64,000 bases of DNA, from NCBI RefSeq assembly GCF_003711805.1, contig NZ_QXCP01000004.1:248001-312000 (forward strand), read 5' to 3'. Source of the DNA: Brachybacterium sp. EE-P12 (GTDB lineage Bacteria; Actinomycetota; Actinomycetes; Actinomycetales; Dermabacteraceae). The position numbers and the translations under genes are program-made. The notes beneath the pieces were generated by a model. It made no database searches and was not told where the DNA came from. It was given only the letters and a program-made list of their open reading frames with translations. Every line of letters starts with the position of its first letter. Positions within the stretch are counted from its first letter, which is position 1. This document shows, piece after piece, positions 9,620 through 18,183 of the stretch.

Positions 9620-9669
9620 CCGCCCAGACTACTGGCAGGGGTGCCCGCGCGCGCAGGTACCCTGGAGCA
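9620..9669. promoter_or_regulatory. Divergent leaderless promoters of the lipid kinase and serS
   Basis: On the minus strand TAGTCT (9631-9626) lies six bases before the kinase ATG. On the plus strand TACCCT (9658-9663) lies six bases before the serS ATG. Neither start has a convincing Shine-Dalgarno sequence, so both mRNAs are predicted to begin at the start codon. Confidence 0.6.
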
Positions 9670-10941
9670 ATGATCGATCTGCGGCTCCTGCGCGAGAATC
9701 CCGACGTCGTCCGAGCGGCCCAGCGGGCCCGGAGGCGCGACGAGTCCACCGTCGACGCGGTGCTCGAGGCCGATGCGCGCTGGCGCGAGACCACCGCCGC
9801 CTACGAGTCCGCGCGCGCCGAGCAGAAGTCCTTCGGCAAGAAGGTCGCGCAGGCGAAGGGCGAGGAGAAGCAGGCGCTGCTGGCCGAGGTGAAGCAGCTG
9901 TCCGCCGATGTGAAGCGGCTCGAGGGCGAGACGGGCGAGGCGCTCGCCGCCCGCGACGCCGCGCTGCGCGAGATCCCGAACCTCGCCGAGGGTGCGCCCG
10001 AGGGGCTCGAGGAGGACTTCGTCGTCCGCGAGACCGTCGGCGAGATCCCGAGCTTCGACTTCGCGATCAAGGATCACCTCGAGATCGCCGAGGGCCTGCA
10101 GGCGATCGACATGGCGCGCGGCGCGAAGGTCTCCGGCGCCCGCTTCTACTTCCTGCGCGGCGTCGGCGCGCAGCTCGAGCTCGCGATCCTGAACTCCGCG
10201 ATCGACCAGGCCACGAAGGCCGGGTTCACGCCGATGATCACCCCCACCCTGGTGCTGCCCGAGTCGATGGAGGGCACCGGCTTCCTCGGCGAGCACGCCG
10301 ACGAGGTCTACCACCTCGACAAGGGCGACGACCTCTACCTCGTCGGCACCTCCGAGGTGGCGCTCGCCGGCTACCACAAGGGCGAGATCCTCGACCTGTC
10401 CGACGGGCCGATCCGCTATGCCGGCTGGAGCGCCTGCTACCGCCGCGAGGCCGGCAGCTACGGCAAGGACACCCGCGGCATCATCCGCGTGCACCAGTTC
10501 CACAAGGTCGAGATGTTCTCCTACTGCCGGATCGAGGACTCCTACGAGGAGCACGAGCGGCTGCTGGACTGGGAGCGGGAGATGATGGCGCGGATCGACG
10601 TGCCCTACCGCATCATCGACACCGCCGCCGGCGACCTCGGCACCTCCGCCGCCCGCAAGTACGACTGCGAGGCGTGGATGCCCAGCCAGAGCACCTACCG
10701 CGAGCTGACCTCCACCTCGAACACCACCCAGTTCCAGGCGCGCCGGCTCGACATCCGCGAGCGCACCGAGGACGGCCTGCGCCCGGTCGCGACGCTGAAC
10801 GGCACTCTCGGCACCACCCGGTTCATCGCCGCGATCCTCGAGAACCACCAGCGCCCCGACGGCTCCGTCGTGGTGCCGGAGGGGCTGCGGCCCTATCTCG
10901 GCGGGCGCGAGGTCTTCGAGCTCGCGGGCGGCGCTGCCTGA
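9670..10941 (+). CDS. serS: Seryl-tRNA synthetase
   Basis: A 423-residue class II aminoacyl-tRNA synthetase that charges tRNA-Ser. The N-terminal long helical arm (about residues 27-100, rich in Lys, Glu and Ala) binds the long variable arm of tRNA-Ser. The catalytic core has motif 2 ([20 protein letters not shown]) and motif 3 ([19 protein letters not shown]). The length is normal for the family. Two tRNA-Ser genes lie in the same window (17057 and 44854). It is followed at 11036 by an HAD phosphatase gene with its own promoter-like box. Confidence 0.97.
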   Translation: MIDLRLLRENPDVVRAAQRARRRDESTVDAVLEADARWRETTAAYESARAEQKSFGKKVAQAKGEEKQALLAEVKQLSADVKRLEGETGEALAARDAALREIPNLAEGAPEGLEEDFVVRETVGEIPSFDFAIKDHLEIAEGLQAIDMARGAKVSGARFYFLRGVGAQLELAILNSAIDQATKAGFTPMITPTLVLPESMEGTGFLGEHADEVYHLDKGDDLYLVGTSEVALAGYHKGEILDLSDGPIRYAGWSACYRREAGSYGKDTRGIIRVHQFHKVEMFSYCRIEDSYEEHERLLDWEREMMARIDVPYRIIDTAAGDLGTSAARKYDCEAWMPSQSTYRELTSTSNTTQFQARRLDIRERTEDGLRPVATLNGTLGTTRFIAAILENHQRPDGSVVVPEGLRPYLGGREVFELAGGAA

Positions 10942-11035
10942 GATGTCCTTCCCCCGCCCTCTCCAGAGGCTGCGCGACGCTCTTCGTCACCGCCGGTTCA
11001 CCGTATCGTCGGGGGCCGATGGCACACTGCCGCGC

Positions 11036-11899
11036 ATGAGCACCTCCACCGCGACCGCCGACCCCGCCGCCCGGGAGCGCCTGGCCGCGCACCTCGACCG
11101 GCTCGACGGGAAGGCGCTGCTGATCGGCCTCGACGTCGACGGCACCCTCGTCGACCACGACGGGCGGATGACCCCCGCGATGCGCGAGGCGCTGGTGCGT
11201 GCCGCGACCGAGCACACCGTCGTCATCGCCACCGGCCGCTCCGTGGGTGCGACCCTGCCGATCGTCGAGGCCGCCGGGATCACCAGCGGCTACGCCGTCT
11301 GCTCCAACGGTGCGGTGACCGTGCAGATGAGCCCCGAGGCGGAGGACGGGCATCGCATCGTCGACACCCGCGCCTTCCAGCCGGGCCACGCCCTGCGCAC
11401 CCTGCGCGAGGTCGCCCCCGATGCGCACTACGCAGTCGAGACGGCCGACGGCGGATTCCATTCGACCGAGGGGTTCCAGGACGCGAGCTTCGGCGTGGAG
11501 GCGACCGAGACCGCGCTCGACGACCTGATGGAGCTCGAGGCGGTGCGCGTGGTCGTCCACGTCCCCGACCTCTCCCCGCAGGAGTTCTCGAAGGTGATCG
11601 CCGAGTCCGGGGTGCACGGCGTCGAGTACTCGATCGGGTGGACGGCGTGGCTGGACATGGCGGCGCCCGGCATCTCCAAGGCGAGCGCGCTCGAGGGGAT
11701 CCGCGCCCGGCTCGGCATCGCACGGGAGGCGACCGTCACCGTCGGCGACGGCTTCAACGACACCGAGATGCTCAGCTGGGCGTCGGTCGGCGTCGCGATG
11801 GGGCAGGCGCCGCAGGGCGTCAAGGACGTCGCCGACGTCGTCACCGGCACGATCCACGAGGGCGGTGCCGTGCTGGTGCTGGAGCGGCTCCAGCGCTGA
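11036..11899 (+). CDS. HAD-superfamily phosphatase (Cof-type)
   Basis: A 287-residue haloacid dehalogenase-type hydrolase. Motif I is GLDVDGTLVD (nucleophile Asp in DVDGT), the motif III Lys lies in GISKASALEG, and motif IV is GDGFNDTEMLSWA. A C2-type cap between the motifs places it with Cof/YbiV sugar-phosphate phosphatases. The natural substrate is unknown. The ATG lies seven bases after CACACT, a weaker leaderless-type context. Confidence 0.9.
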   Translation: MSTSTATADPAARERLAAHLDRLDGKALLIGLDVDGTLVDHDGRMTPAMREALVRAATEHTVVIATGRSVGATLPIVEAAGITSGYAVCSNGAVTVQMSPEAEDGHRIVDTRAFQPGHALRTLREVAPDAHYAVETADGGFHSTEGFQDASFGVEATETALDDLMELEAVRVVVHVPDLSPQEFSKVIAESGVHGVEYSIGWTAWLDMAAPGISKASALEGIRARLGIAREATVTVGDGFNDTEMLSWASVGVAMGQAPQGVKDVADVVTGTIHEGGAVLVLERLQR

Positions 11900-11949
11900 G
11901 AGCGCGCGGCCCCGCCACGGTTCTGCGCCCGCCGGTCCGGAGAGCTGAC

Positions 11950-12216
11950 TCAGGGGTGACGCTGACGGTGCGCGCGGAGCCAGGCGTCGGCGTCCTTCAC
12001 GGACTGCTCGTCGGCGTGGCGTATGGGACGGGCCCATTTCGGGTAGACGGCGTCGGGGATCGGGATGAAGCTCAGCCGGCAGATGATCAGCGGGATGAAG
12101 CACAGCACCCCGATCGGGACCGCGACGAAGGCGAGGTGCTTCCCGACCGCCGGCAGCACGATCGCTGCGAAGCAGAGGCACATCACGCCGATCATCGGAG
12201 CGCCGAGCACGCTCAT
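11950..12216 (-). CDS. Small membrane protein of unknown function
   Basis: 88 residues with two predicted transmembrane segments (GVMCLCFAAIVLPAVGKHLA and FVAVPIGVLCFIPLIICRLS) and a basic C-terminal tail with KWARPIRHADEQSVKDADAW. I do not recognise a family. It overlaps the stop of the upstream quinone oxidoreductase gene (ATGA), so it is the last gene of a three-gene operon. Confidence 0.65.
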   Translation of the reverse strand: MSVLGAPMIGVMCLCFAAIVLPAVGKHLAFVAVPIGVLCFIPLIICRLSFIPIPDAVYPKWARPIRHADEQSVKDADAWLRAHRQRHP

Positions 12217-13241
12217 GCGCTGCGGCGACGCCTCCCGCGGCGGTGCCCGTCTGCCGGTGCCCCGACCTCCAGGATCACCTTGCCGAGGTGCCCGCCGGCG
12301 CGCAGGATCTCGTGCGCCCGGGCGGCCTCCGCGAGCGGGAGGCGATCGTGGATCGGGATCTGCAGCTGCCCGGAGGCCAGCAGCGGCCAGGCCAGGTAGC
12401 GGGTCGCCTCGAGGATCGCGGCCTTGTTCTCCACCGGGCGGGAGCGCAGCGTCGACCCGATCACGCGGGCGCGCTTGCCCATCAGCTGCCCGATCGGCAG
12501 CTCGCCCTCCGCGCCGCCGAGCGTCCCGATGATCACCAGGCGCCCGCCCTCGTTGAGCATCGAGACGTTGTCGGGCAGGGCGGAGCCGCCGACGATGTCG
12601 AGGATGACGTCGGCGCCGCCCGCCTCCCGCACCGCGGCCGGCAGGTCGATGATGCGACGGTTCCACGCCTCGGCGGCGCCGAGCTGCGCGACGATCGGCA
12701 GCGCGTCGTCGGAGCCGACGGTCGTCAGGACCCGCGCGTCCATGTGCGTGGCGAGCTGGATCGCGACGGTGCCGATCCCGCCCGTGCCGCCGTGGACGAG
12801 CACCGTCTCGCCCTCGCGCAGACCCGCCTCGAGCACCAGGTTCGACACGACGGTCGCGGTCGCCTCGACCACTCCGGCCGCGTCGATCAGCCCGATCCCC
12901 TCGGGGGCGGGCAGCAGTTGCCCCTCCGGCACGGCGACGACCTCGGCGTAGCCGCCGCCGGCGAGCAGCGCCACGACCTCCTCGCCCGTGTCCCGGCGGC
13001 GGCCGGAGACCTCGAGGCCCGGCAGCTCGGAGGCCCCGGGCGGCGGCGGGTACTGACCCGCTGCCTGGGCCAGGTCGGCGCGGTTCACGCCGGCGGCGAC
13101 CACGTCGACGAGCACCTCGCCGGGGCCGGGAACAGGTTCGGGCAGCTCGGCGAGCTGCAGCTCGCCCGGGCCGACGATGGTGATCGCGCGCATGGTCCTC
13201 GTCTCGTTCCGGGAGTGGTCGGTGGTCGGGTCCTCGCTCAT
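12213..13241 (-). CDS. NAD(P)H quinone oxidoreductase / zinc-free alcohol dehydrogenase family
   Basis: 342 residues from the ATG at 13241, which overlaps the upstream stop. An alternative ATG at 13193 (MRAITIVGPGELQL) is the more usual start for the family and has GAGGACC before it. The GroES-like N-domain (ASELPGLEVSG) is followed by a Rossmann domain (VLVHGGTGGIGTVAIQLATH). No zinc-binding cysteine cluster is present, matching PIG3-like quinone reductases. Substrate unknown. The operon partner upstream is another medium-chain reductase. Confidence 0.88.
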   Translation of the reverse strand: MSEDPTTDHSRNETRTMRAITIVGPGELQLAELPEPVPGPGEVLVDVVAAGVNRADLAQAAGQYPPPPGASELPGLEVSGRRRDTGEEVVALLAGGGYAEVVAVPEGQLLPAPEGIGLIDAAGVVEATATVVSNLVLEAGLREGETVLVHGGTGGIGTVAIQLATHMDARVLTTVGSDDALPIVAQLGAAEAWNRRIIDLPAAVREAGGADVILDIVGGSALPDNVSMLNEGGRLVIIGTLGGAEGELPIGQLMGKRARVIGSTLRSRPVENKAAILEATRYLAWPLLASGQLQIPIHDRLPLAEAARAHEILRAGGHLGKVILEVGAPADGHRRGRRRRSA

Positions 13242-14215
13242 CGTCCCACCTCGACGACGGTGCGGCCGCGGACCTCCCCGGCCAGTATCCGCTCCGCGGC
13301 GGGCAGGGCCTCGGCGAGGCCGACGGAGGTGGTCATCGAGTCCAGCAGCGCCGGGTCGAGCTCGGCGGCGAGCGCCGCCCAGGCCCGTTCGCGCAGGGGC
13401 GTGGGGCACTCGACCGAGTTGATCCCCGCGAGGGTCACGCCGCGCAGGATGAAGGGCAGCACGGTGGTGGGCAGGTCGGGGCCCTGCGCGAGGCCGTAGG
13501 CGGCGACGGTGCCGCCCCAGGCCGTCTGCGCGAGGACGTTCGCGAGCGTCGTCGAGCCGACTCCGTCGATCGCGGCGGTGAAGCGCTGGGACTGCAGGGG
13601 ACGACCCGGCTCCTCCGAGAGCTCGCGGCGGTCGAGGATCTCCGCGGCGCCGAGGGAGCGCAAGTACTCGCCGTGCTCCTGCCCGCGGCCGGTTGAGGCG
13701 ATCACGCGATGGCCGCGACCGGCCAGCAGCGCGATCGCGATCGAGCCGGCCCCGCCGGAGGCGCCGGTGACCAGCACGTCACCGTCCCCCGGGGCGAGGC
13801 CTGCGTCCTCGAGGCGCAGCACGGCGAGCATCGCGGTGAAGCCGGCGGTGCCGATCGCCGCAGCGCGGCGGGTGGACAGGGCGGAGGGGAGGTGGACCAG
13901 GGCATCCGGTCGCACCCGGGCACGGGTCGCGAAGCCGCCGTGGCGGGACTCGCCGATCCCGTCGCCGTTGAGGACCACCGCGTCGCCGGAGGAGAAGCGC
14001 TCGTCGGCGGACTCGGTCACGGTGCCGACGAGGTCGATGCCGGGGATCAGCGGATGGGTGCGGGCGATGCCCTTCCCGGCCAGGGCCATCCCGTCCTTGT
14101 AGTTCAGGGAGGAGAACTCGACGTCCAGGGCGACCTCGCCGTCCAGCAGGGACTCGTCGGCGTCCTCGACCAGGCGCGGGGCCGCGCCCTCGGACTCGAT
14201 CAGGATCGCGCGCAT
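13238..14215 (-). CDS. Acrylyl-CoA reductase (AcuI/YhdH)-like oxidoreductase
   Basis: A 325-residue medium-chain reductase. The N-terminus (FSSLNYKDGMALAGKGIART, then PLIPGIDLVG) is characteristic of the YhdH/AcuI group, which reduces acrylyl-CoA with NADPH. The Rossmann motif is VLVTGASGGAGSIAIALLAG, and GGTVAAYGLAQGPDLPTTVL also fits. A Shine-Dalgarno GGAGGAG precedes the ATG, with a TAGGCT box about 35 bases further upstream. It is the first gene of a three-gene operon. The acrylate role is a family inference. Confidence 0.87.
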   Translation of the reverse strand: MRAILIESEGAAPRLVEDADESLLDGEVALDVEFSSLNYKDGMALAGKGIARTHPLIPGIDLVGTVTESADERFSSGDAVVLNGDGIGESRHGGFATRARVRPDALVHLPSALSTRRAAAIGTAGFTAMLAVLRLEDAGLAPGDGDVLVTGASGGAGSIAIALLAGRGHRVIASTGRGQEHGEYLRSLGAAEILDRRELSEEPGRPLQSQRFTAAIDGVGSTTLANVLAQTAWGGTVAAYGLAQGPDLPTTVLPFILRGVTLAGINSVECPTPLRERAWAALAAELDPALLDSMTTSVGLAEALPAAERILAGEVRGRTVVEVGR

Positions 14216-14271
14216 GGGAGCTCCTCCGGGTAGCGGGACCGGGCCCGGCCAGCCTAACGCCGCGGCATCCC

Positions 14272-14317
14272 TTGACGGACCAATGGTTCCATGGTTCATT
14301 AGTGGGGTAATGAACCA
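14272..14317 (+). promoter_or_regulatory. Promoter and operator of the GntR/ABC operon
   Basis: TTGACG (14272-14277) and TTCATT (14295-14300) are 17 bases apart and fit a sigma-A-type promoter. Overlapping the -10 is a perfect 10-base inverted repeat, TGGTTCATTA (14292-14301) and TAATGAACCA (14308-14317), separated by six bases. This is the size and position expected for a repressor operator. The adjacent GntR gene is the obvious candidate regulator, giving autoregulation. Confidence 0.75.
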
Positions 14318-14354
14318 ATGAGCCGCGGTCGCGGCGCCGACACCGGAGGTCCTC

Positions 14355-14714
14355 GTGCTCGACGAGTCGAAGCCCCTCTTCATCGCCGTGGCGGACCAGA
14401 TCGAGGACGGCGTCCTCGACGGCACCTACCCGGAGGAGACCCCTGTGCCCTCGACCAACGAGCTCGCCGCCTTCCTGCGCATCAACCCCGCCACCGCGGG
14501 CAAGGGCCTGAACCGCCTCGCCGACGCCGGCGTGCTCGTCAAGCGACGCGGGGTGGGGATGTTCGTCGCCCCCGGCGCCACCGACCTGGTGCGGCGCCGT
14601 CGCCGCGAGGACTTCCGCCAGGCCTACATCGCCCCGCTGCTGCGCGAGGCGGACCACCTGGGGCTCACCACCCAGGAGCTCATCACCATGCTCACCGAGG
14701 AGGCCCCCCGATGA
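14355..14714 (+). CDS. GntR-family regulator, YtrA type
   Basis: 119 residues starting at a GTG with GGAGGTCCTC before it. The winged helix (DQIEDGVLDGTYPEETPVPS, then ATAGKGLNRLADAGVLVKRRG) is followed by a short helical tail. This is typical of YtrA regulators, which control neighbouring ABC transporters. Its stop overlaps the ATPase start (ATGA), and an inverted-repeat operator overlaps the upstream promoter, so it probably represses its own operon. In characterised YtrA systems cell-wall stress or peptide antibiotics are often the signal; that is only suggestive here. Confidence 0.9.
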   Translation: MLDESKPLFIAVADQIEDGVLDGTYPEETPVPSTNELAAFLRINPATAGKGLNRLADAGVLVKRRGVGMFVAPGATDLVRRRRREDFRQAYIAPLLREADHLGLTTQELITMLTEEAPR

Positions 14715-15595
14715 CCGCCGTCCAGACCCGATCCCTGACCAAGCATTTCCGTGACGTCGCCGCGATCGACGGCGTCGACCTCGACCTCGACGAGGGGCGC
14801 GTCCACGGCCTGCTCGGCCGCAACGGCGCCGGCAAGACCACCCTGATGAAGCTGCTCACCGGGCAGGTCTTCGCCACCTCCGGGCAGATGCGCGTGCTCG
14901 GGGAGGCCCCCGTGGAGAACGCCTCCGTGCTCGCACGGACCTGCTTCATCCAGGAGAGCCAGAAGTACCCCGACGGGTTCCGGCCCCGGGACGTGCTGCG
15001 CATCGCCGAGGGGCTCTACCCCGCGTGGGACCGGGAGCTCGCCCGCGAGCTGATCGGCGAGTTCCGACTCCCCGAGAAGCGGCCCATCGCCAAGCTCTCG
15101 CGCGGCCAGCTCTCGGCCGTGGGGATCATCCTCGGCCTCGCCTCGCGCGCCCCTGTGACCTTCTTCGACGAGCCCTACCTGGGGCTCGACGCCGTCGCGC
15201 GCCGACTGTTCTTCGACCGGCTGCTGGCCGACTTCGCCGAGCATCCCCGCACGGTGATCCTGTCCACGCACCACATCGACGAGGTCTCCAACCTCCTCGA
15301 GCACGTGGTGCTGCTGGATGGCGGTCGGGTCGTGATCGACGCGGAGGCCGAGGAGCTGCAGGCCGCGGCGATCGAGGTCTCCGGTCGCGCCGAGGAGGTG
15401 CGCGAGTTCGTCGGCGACGCGGATCTGCTGCATCTCCAGGAGATCGGCGCGCTCGCCACCGCCGCCGTCCACGCGGACCGGGGGCGCGCGGAGCGTGCTC
15501 GTGCCGCCGGGCTGCAGGTGGCGCCCGTGTCCCTGCAGAACTACATCGTCCACCGCACGAACACCGCCGTGGAGCAGACCGCGGCGATCTCCTGA
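14711..15595 (+). CDS. ABC transporter ATP-binding protein
   Basis: 294 residues. Walker A is GLLGRNGAGKTTLMKLLTGQ, the signature is LSRGQLSAV (a variant of LSGGQ), Walker B is VTFFDEPYLGLD and the H-loop is ILSTHHIDE. About 75 extra C-terminal residues follow the nucleotide-binding domain, as in efflux-type ATPases partnered with a separate permease. It lies between the YtrA-type regulator (four-base overlap) and the membrane protein downstream, with which it should form an efflux system of unknown substrate. Confidence 0.93.
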   Translation: MTAVQTRSLTKHFRDVAAIDGVDLDLDEGRVHGLLGRNGAGKTTLMKLLTGQVFATSGQMRVLGEAPVENASVLARTCFIQESQKYPDGFRPRDVLRIAEGLYPAWDRELARELIGEFRLPEKRPIAKLSRGQLSAVGIILGLASRAPVTFFDEPYLGLDAVARRLFFDRLLADFAEHPRTVILSTHHIDEVSNLLEHVVLLDGGRVVIDAEAEELQAAAIEVSGRAEEVREFVGDADLLHLQEIGALATAAVHADRGRAERARAAGLQVAPVSLQNYIVHRTNTAVEQTAAIS

Positions 15596-15607
15596 GAGGA
15601 CCTCGCC

Positions 15608-16324
15608 GTGAGATATCGCAGCGTCATCGACATGCACGTCGTCAACCGCATGCAGGCCTTCGGGTGGCCGCCCGTCGTGGGCGCCCTCTCGCTCCTGCTG
15701 GTCCTCGCCATCGGCGCCATCGTCGGCAGCCAGGGGCCGGACGCCCGGGCCGGCATGTACGAGGGGATGACCTGGAACGGCGCGATCTTCGCCGTGCTCG
15801 GGCCCATGATCGGCTACGGCTTCACCTCGATGGGGCAGTACTTCCCCCTCGCCCTCGGCCTGGGGCTGACCCGCCGGGAGTTCGCGACCGGGGTGAGCCT
15901 CGTCTTCCTCGGCAACGCGGCCGTCTACTCCGCGGTGATCACGTTCGGGAAGATCATCGAGGTCGCGACCGGCGGGTTCGGGCTGCAGATCCGCTTCTTC
16001 GACGTCTTCTACACCGGCACCGGACCTGCCTGGCAGACCCTGGTCCAGACCTTCCTGCTGATCCTCGGCGTGCTGTTCCTGGGCGCCGCGATCACCGCGG
16101 CCTACCTGCGGTTCGGCCAGCCGTTCCTGTGGATCGCCGGGGCGGTGCTCTCCATGCTCGCCGTCGCGATCCTGGCCGGGATCGTCCTCCTCGACGGGTT
16201 CGGGCGCGGCCTGCTGGAACTGCTCACCATGAGCTGGGGGCCGTGGATGGCCGTGATCGCGGTGATCGGCGCGGCGTCCGCCGGGATCTGGCTGCTGCTC
16301 GTACGGCGCACCCAGACCCGCTGA
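15608..16324 (+). CDS. ABC transporter permease (ABC-2-like membrane protein)
   Basis: 238 residues starting at a GTG with GAGAGG about ten bases upstream. Six hydrophobic segments are visible (for example PPVVGALSLLLVLAIGAIVG, AILAGIVLLDGF and WMAVIAVIGAASAGIWLLLV). There is no ATPase motif. Its place 12 bases after the ATPase gene makes it the membrane partner of that transporter. Such permeases are poorly conserved, so the identification rests mainly on topology and context. Confidence 0.8.
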   Translation: MRYRSVIDMHVVNRMQAFGWPPVVGALSLLLVLAIGAIVGSQGPDARAGMYEGMTWNGAIFAVLGPMIGYGFTSMGQYFPLALGLGLTRREFATGVSLVFLGNAAVYSAVITFGKIIEVATGGFGLQIRFFDVFYTGTGPAWQTLVQTFLLILGVLFLGAAITAAYLRFGQPFLWIAGAVLSMLAVAILAGIVLLDGFGRGLLELLTMSWGPWMAVIAVIGAASAGIWLLLVRRTQTR

Positions 16325-16447
16325 CCGGCGGGGAGCGGTGCTCGACGCGGGCAGGGTCGTCCCTGTGGTCGAGACGGAGGGCATCTTTCCTGGTGAGAGC
16401 CTATGGTGCGGAGAGCACATCCCATCTGACGGAGGAAGATCATCCCG

Positions 16448-17020
16448 ATGCGGAAGACCGCGCTGCTCCTGTCCGCCCTCGCCCTGTCGACTCTCCCGCT
16501 GGCGGCCTGCGGGGGAGGGGCCGAGGACGCTCCTGCCCAGGATCCCGCCCCGACGGCCGCCGAGGACACCGTCCGTGAGGACGCGCCCGAGGAGGTATCC
16601 GACGGGGGCGGGGAGCCGGCCGCCGAGGAGCCCGAGGCCACCGTCGGCGGGCCCGCGGCGGAGAACGCCGTGATCCCCGCCGAGGCGGTGGCCGATCCGC
16701 CGCAGGAGGTCGGCGAGTTCTCGCTGATGGACGGCAGCGGGCCGGCCCACATGTACTCCCACGCCGAGGAGAGCATCCTCATCAGCGTCGACTCCACGGT
16801 GCTCTCCTCCGAGTACGAGACCCTCGCCGAGGAGATCGCGACGGACAACGCCCCTGCCGGCACGGGCAGCTGCGGGACGAACGAGTCGGGCTCCTCGATC
16901 GTCTGCTACCAGCGCACCGAGGACGGAGTGATCACCGTGACCGCGATCCCCGAGGAGATCAGCCTCGAGGACACGGTCGCGTTCGTGGACCAGTACGCCG
17001 AGCAGGCTGGAGCTGCCTGA
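16448..17020 (+). CDS. Secreted lipoprotein of unknown function
   Basis: 190 residues with a lipoprotein signal: MRKTALLLSALALSTLPLAAC, with Cys21 as the expected lipid-attachment residue. An acidic, Pro/Ala/Glu-rich linker (about 22-75) precedes a small domain with two cysteines (GSCGTNESGSSIVCYQRTED) that could form a disulfide. I do not recognise the domain. The 123 bases upstream include a TATGGT box at 16402-16407. Confidence 0.75.
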   Translation: MRKTALLLSALALSTLPLAACGGGAEDAPAQDPAPTAAEDTVREDAPEEVSDGGGEPAAEEPEATVGGPAAENAVIPAEAVADPPQEVGEFSLMDGSGPAHMYSHAEESILISVDSTVLSSEYETLAEEIATDNAPAGTGSCGTNESGSSIVCYQRTEDGVITVTAIPEEISLEDTVAFVDQYAEQAGAA

Positions 17021-17029
17021 GCGCGACGG

Positions 17030-17035
17030 TAGACT
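17030..17035 (+). promoter_or_regulatory. Probable -10 box of tRNA-Ser
   Basis: TAGACT lies 21 bases before the mature 5' end of tRNA-Ser(UGA), a typical distance for a tRNA promoter in this genome style. No clear -35 element is visible. Confidence 0.4.
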
Positions 17036-17056
17036 CCCGGGGGCGCCTCGGCGCCG

Positions 17057-17144
17057 GGAGGGTTGTCAGAGCGGCCGAATGAGATGGTCTTGAAAACCAT
17101 TGTGCAGTGACCCTGTACCGCGGGTTCGAATCCCGCACCCTCCG
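17057..17144 (+). tRNA. tRNA-Ser (anticodon TGA)
   Basis: An 88-base type II tRNA. The acceptor stem is GGAGGGT / ACCCTCC, the anticodon stem ATGGT / ACCAT, with TGA at 17091-17093. A long variable arm and a TTCGAAT T-loop follow. The 3' CCA is not encoded. It reads UCA and other UCN serine codons. Confidence 0.95.
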
Positions 17145-17157
17145 CTGACCTGCGAGT

Positions 17158-17952
17158 TCACCGCTCCGTCGGCTCCACCCGTCGCTCGCCGGCACGGACG
17201 GCGAGGGGCAGGTGGTTCCCCGCCGGCGGGCGCGGGCAGGTGGCCCAGACGCTGAAGGCGGAGGGGAAGTTCAGCGACCGGTTCAGGTCCACCTCGACCC
17301 GGTCCCCGTCGATCCGGGCCGGGACCTGGCGCCAGTCCGCGCTCTCGGTGCCCGAGGTCTCGTCGGTGAAGATCAGGGTCGAGGCCCCGGTGACGACGAG
17401 CTCCACCTCGCGCCCGGCGATCTCGAACACCGCGAGACCGGGGGAGGGCAGGCGCGAGGAGAGCCACGGCAGGAACGAGCCGACCGTCACCTCCTGCGGC
17501 TGCGGGGTGAACCGCCCGGTCAGCACCAGGTCCGGGTCATGGTCGAAGACGGGCACGCCCTCGAAGCCGGTGCGGCGCGGGGCCGACGGGTCCAGCACCC
17601 GCAGCCCGATCCGGTCCCCGCGGCGGATCACGTCGATCTGCACGTCCTGCCCGAAACGGGCCAGGCGCACGTCCCCGGCCGCACCGACCCTGACGAGGGT
17701 GTTGCCCCCGTGGCGTTCGACCAGGGCCTCGGGTGCGTCGGCCAGCAACTCGAGAGCCTCGCCTTCCCAGCCGACCTCGAGCACCTCGTCCTCCCGCCGC
17801 CACGTGCCCGGCAGTCCGTCGATCGCGTGCGCGCCGTCGGCGGGATCGACCCAGTGCAGGCCCACCTGGGAGAGGACCCCGTGGGGTGCGGCGAGCTCGC
17901 TCTCGCGGCGGGTGCGGAAGGCGAGGAGGTCCTCGGGGGCGGATGCGGTCAT
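17158..17952 (-). CDS. DUF1684 domain-containing protein
   Basis: 264 residues. The N-terminus (LLAFRTRRESELAAPHGVLS, then VGLHWVD) and the C-terminal LNFPSAFSVWATCPRPPAGN, then HLPLAVRAGERR, match DUF1684 proteins, which are common in actinobacteria and have no settled biochemical role. The final Asn-x-Leu-Pro-x-x-x-x-x-Gly-Glu segment is the family hallmark. It ends 14 bases from the tRNA on the opposite strand. Confidence 0.8.
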   Translation of the reverse strand: MTASAPEDLLAFRTRRESELAAPHGVLSQVGLHWVDPADGAHAIDGLPGTWRREDEVLEVGWEGEALELLADAPEALVERHGGNTLVRVGAAGDVRLARFGQDVQIDVIRRGDRIGLRVLDPSAPRRTGFEGVPVFDHDPDLVLTGRFTPQPQEVTVGSFLPWLSSRLPSPGLAVFEIAGREVELVVTGASTLIFTDETSGTESADWRQVPARIDGDRVEVDLNRSLNFPSAFSVWATCPRPPAGNHLPLAVRAGERRVEPTER

Positions 17953-18183
17953 AGCGGTCTCTCCTCCGTGTCCGGTGCGTCAGGGGCAGTCTCCACCCGC
18001 CGGCAGCGCGCGTCGAGGGCCCTGTCATCTGCGGTCATCCGCCGACGTCGTCGACCTCGCCCGGCTCCGCGAGCTGACCTGTCGGTCATCTCCGCCGGGG
18101 ACCTCCACAGGTCTGCGACGGTGCCGCGGCGCGTAGCATGTGCGCCACCAGGAGCAGGCGGCCCTATCGAGGAGATGACGACG
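17953..18183 (+). promoter_or_regulatory. Intergenic region with probable ptsI promoter
   Basis: No gene is visible. On the plus strand TAGCAT (18134-18139) is a plausible -10 for ptsI, giving a leader of about 40 bases. GAGGAG at 18169-18174 is the Shine-Dalgarno sequence that selects the ATG at 18184. Confidence 0.4.

Noticed and set aside
17057-17144. tRNA-Ser genes as integration sites of a mobile element
   Set aside because: No integrase gene and no direct repeat of either tRNA 3' end is visible nearby.
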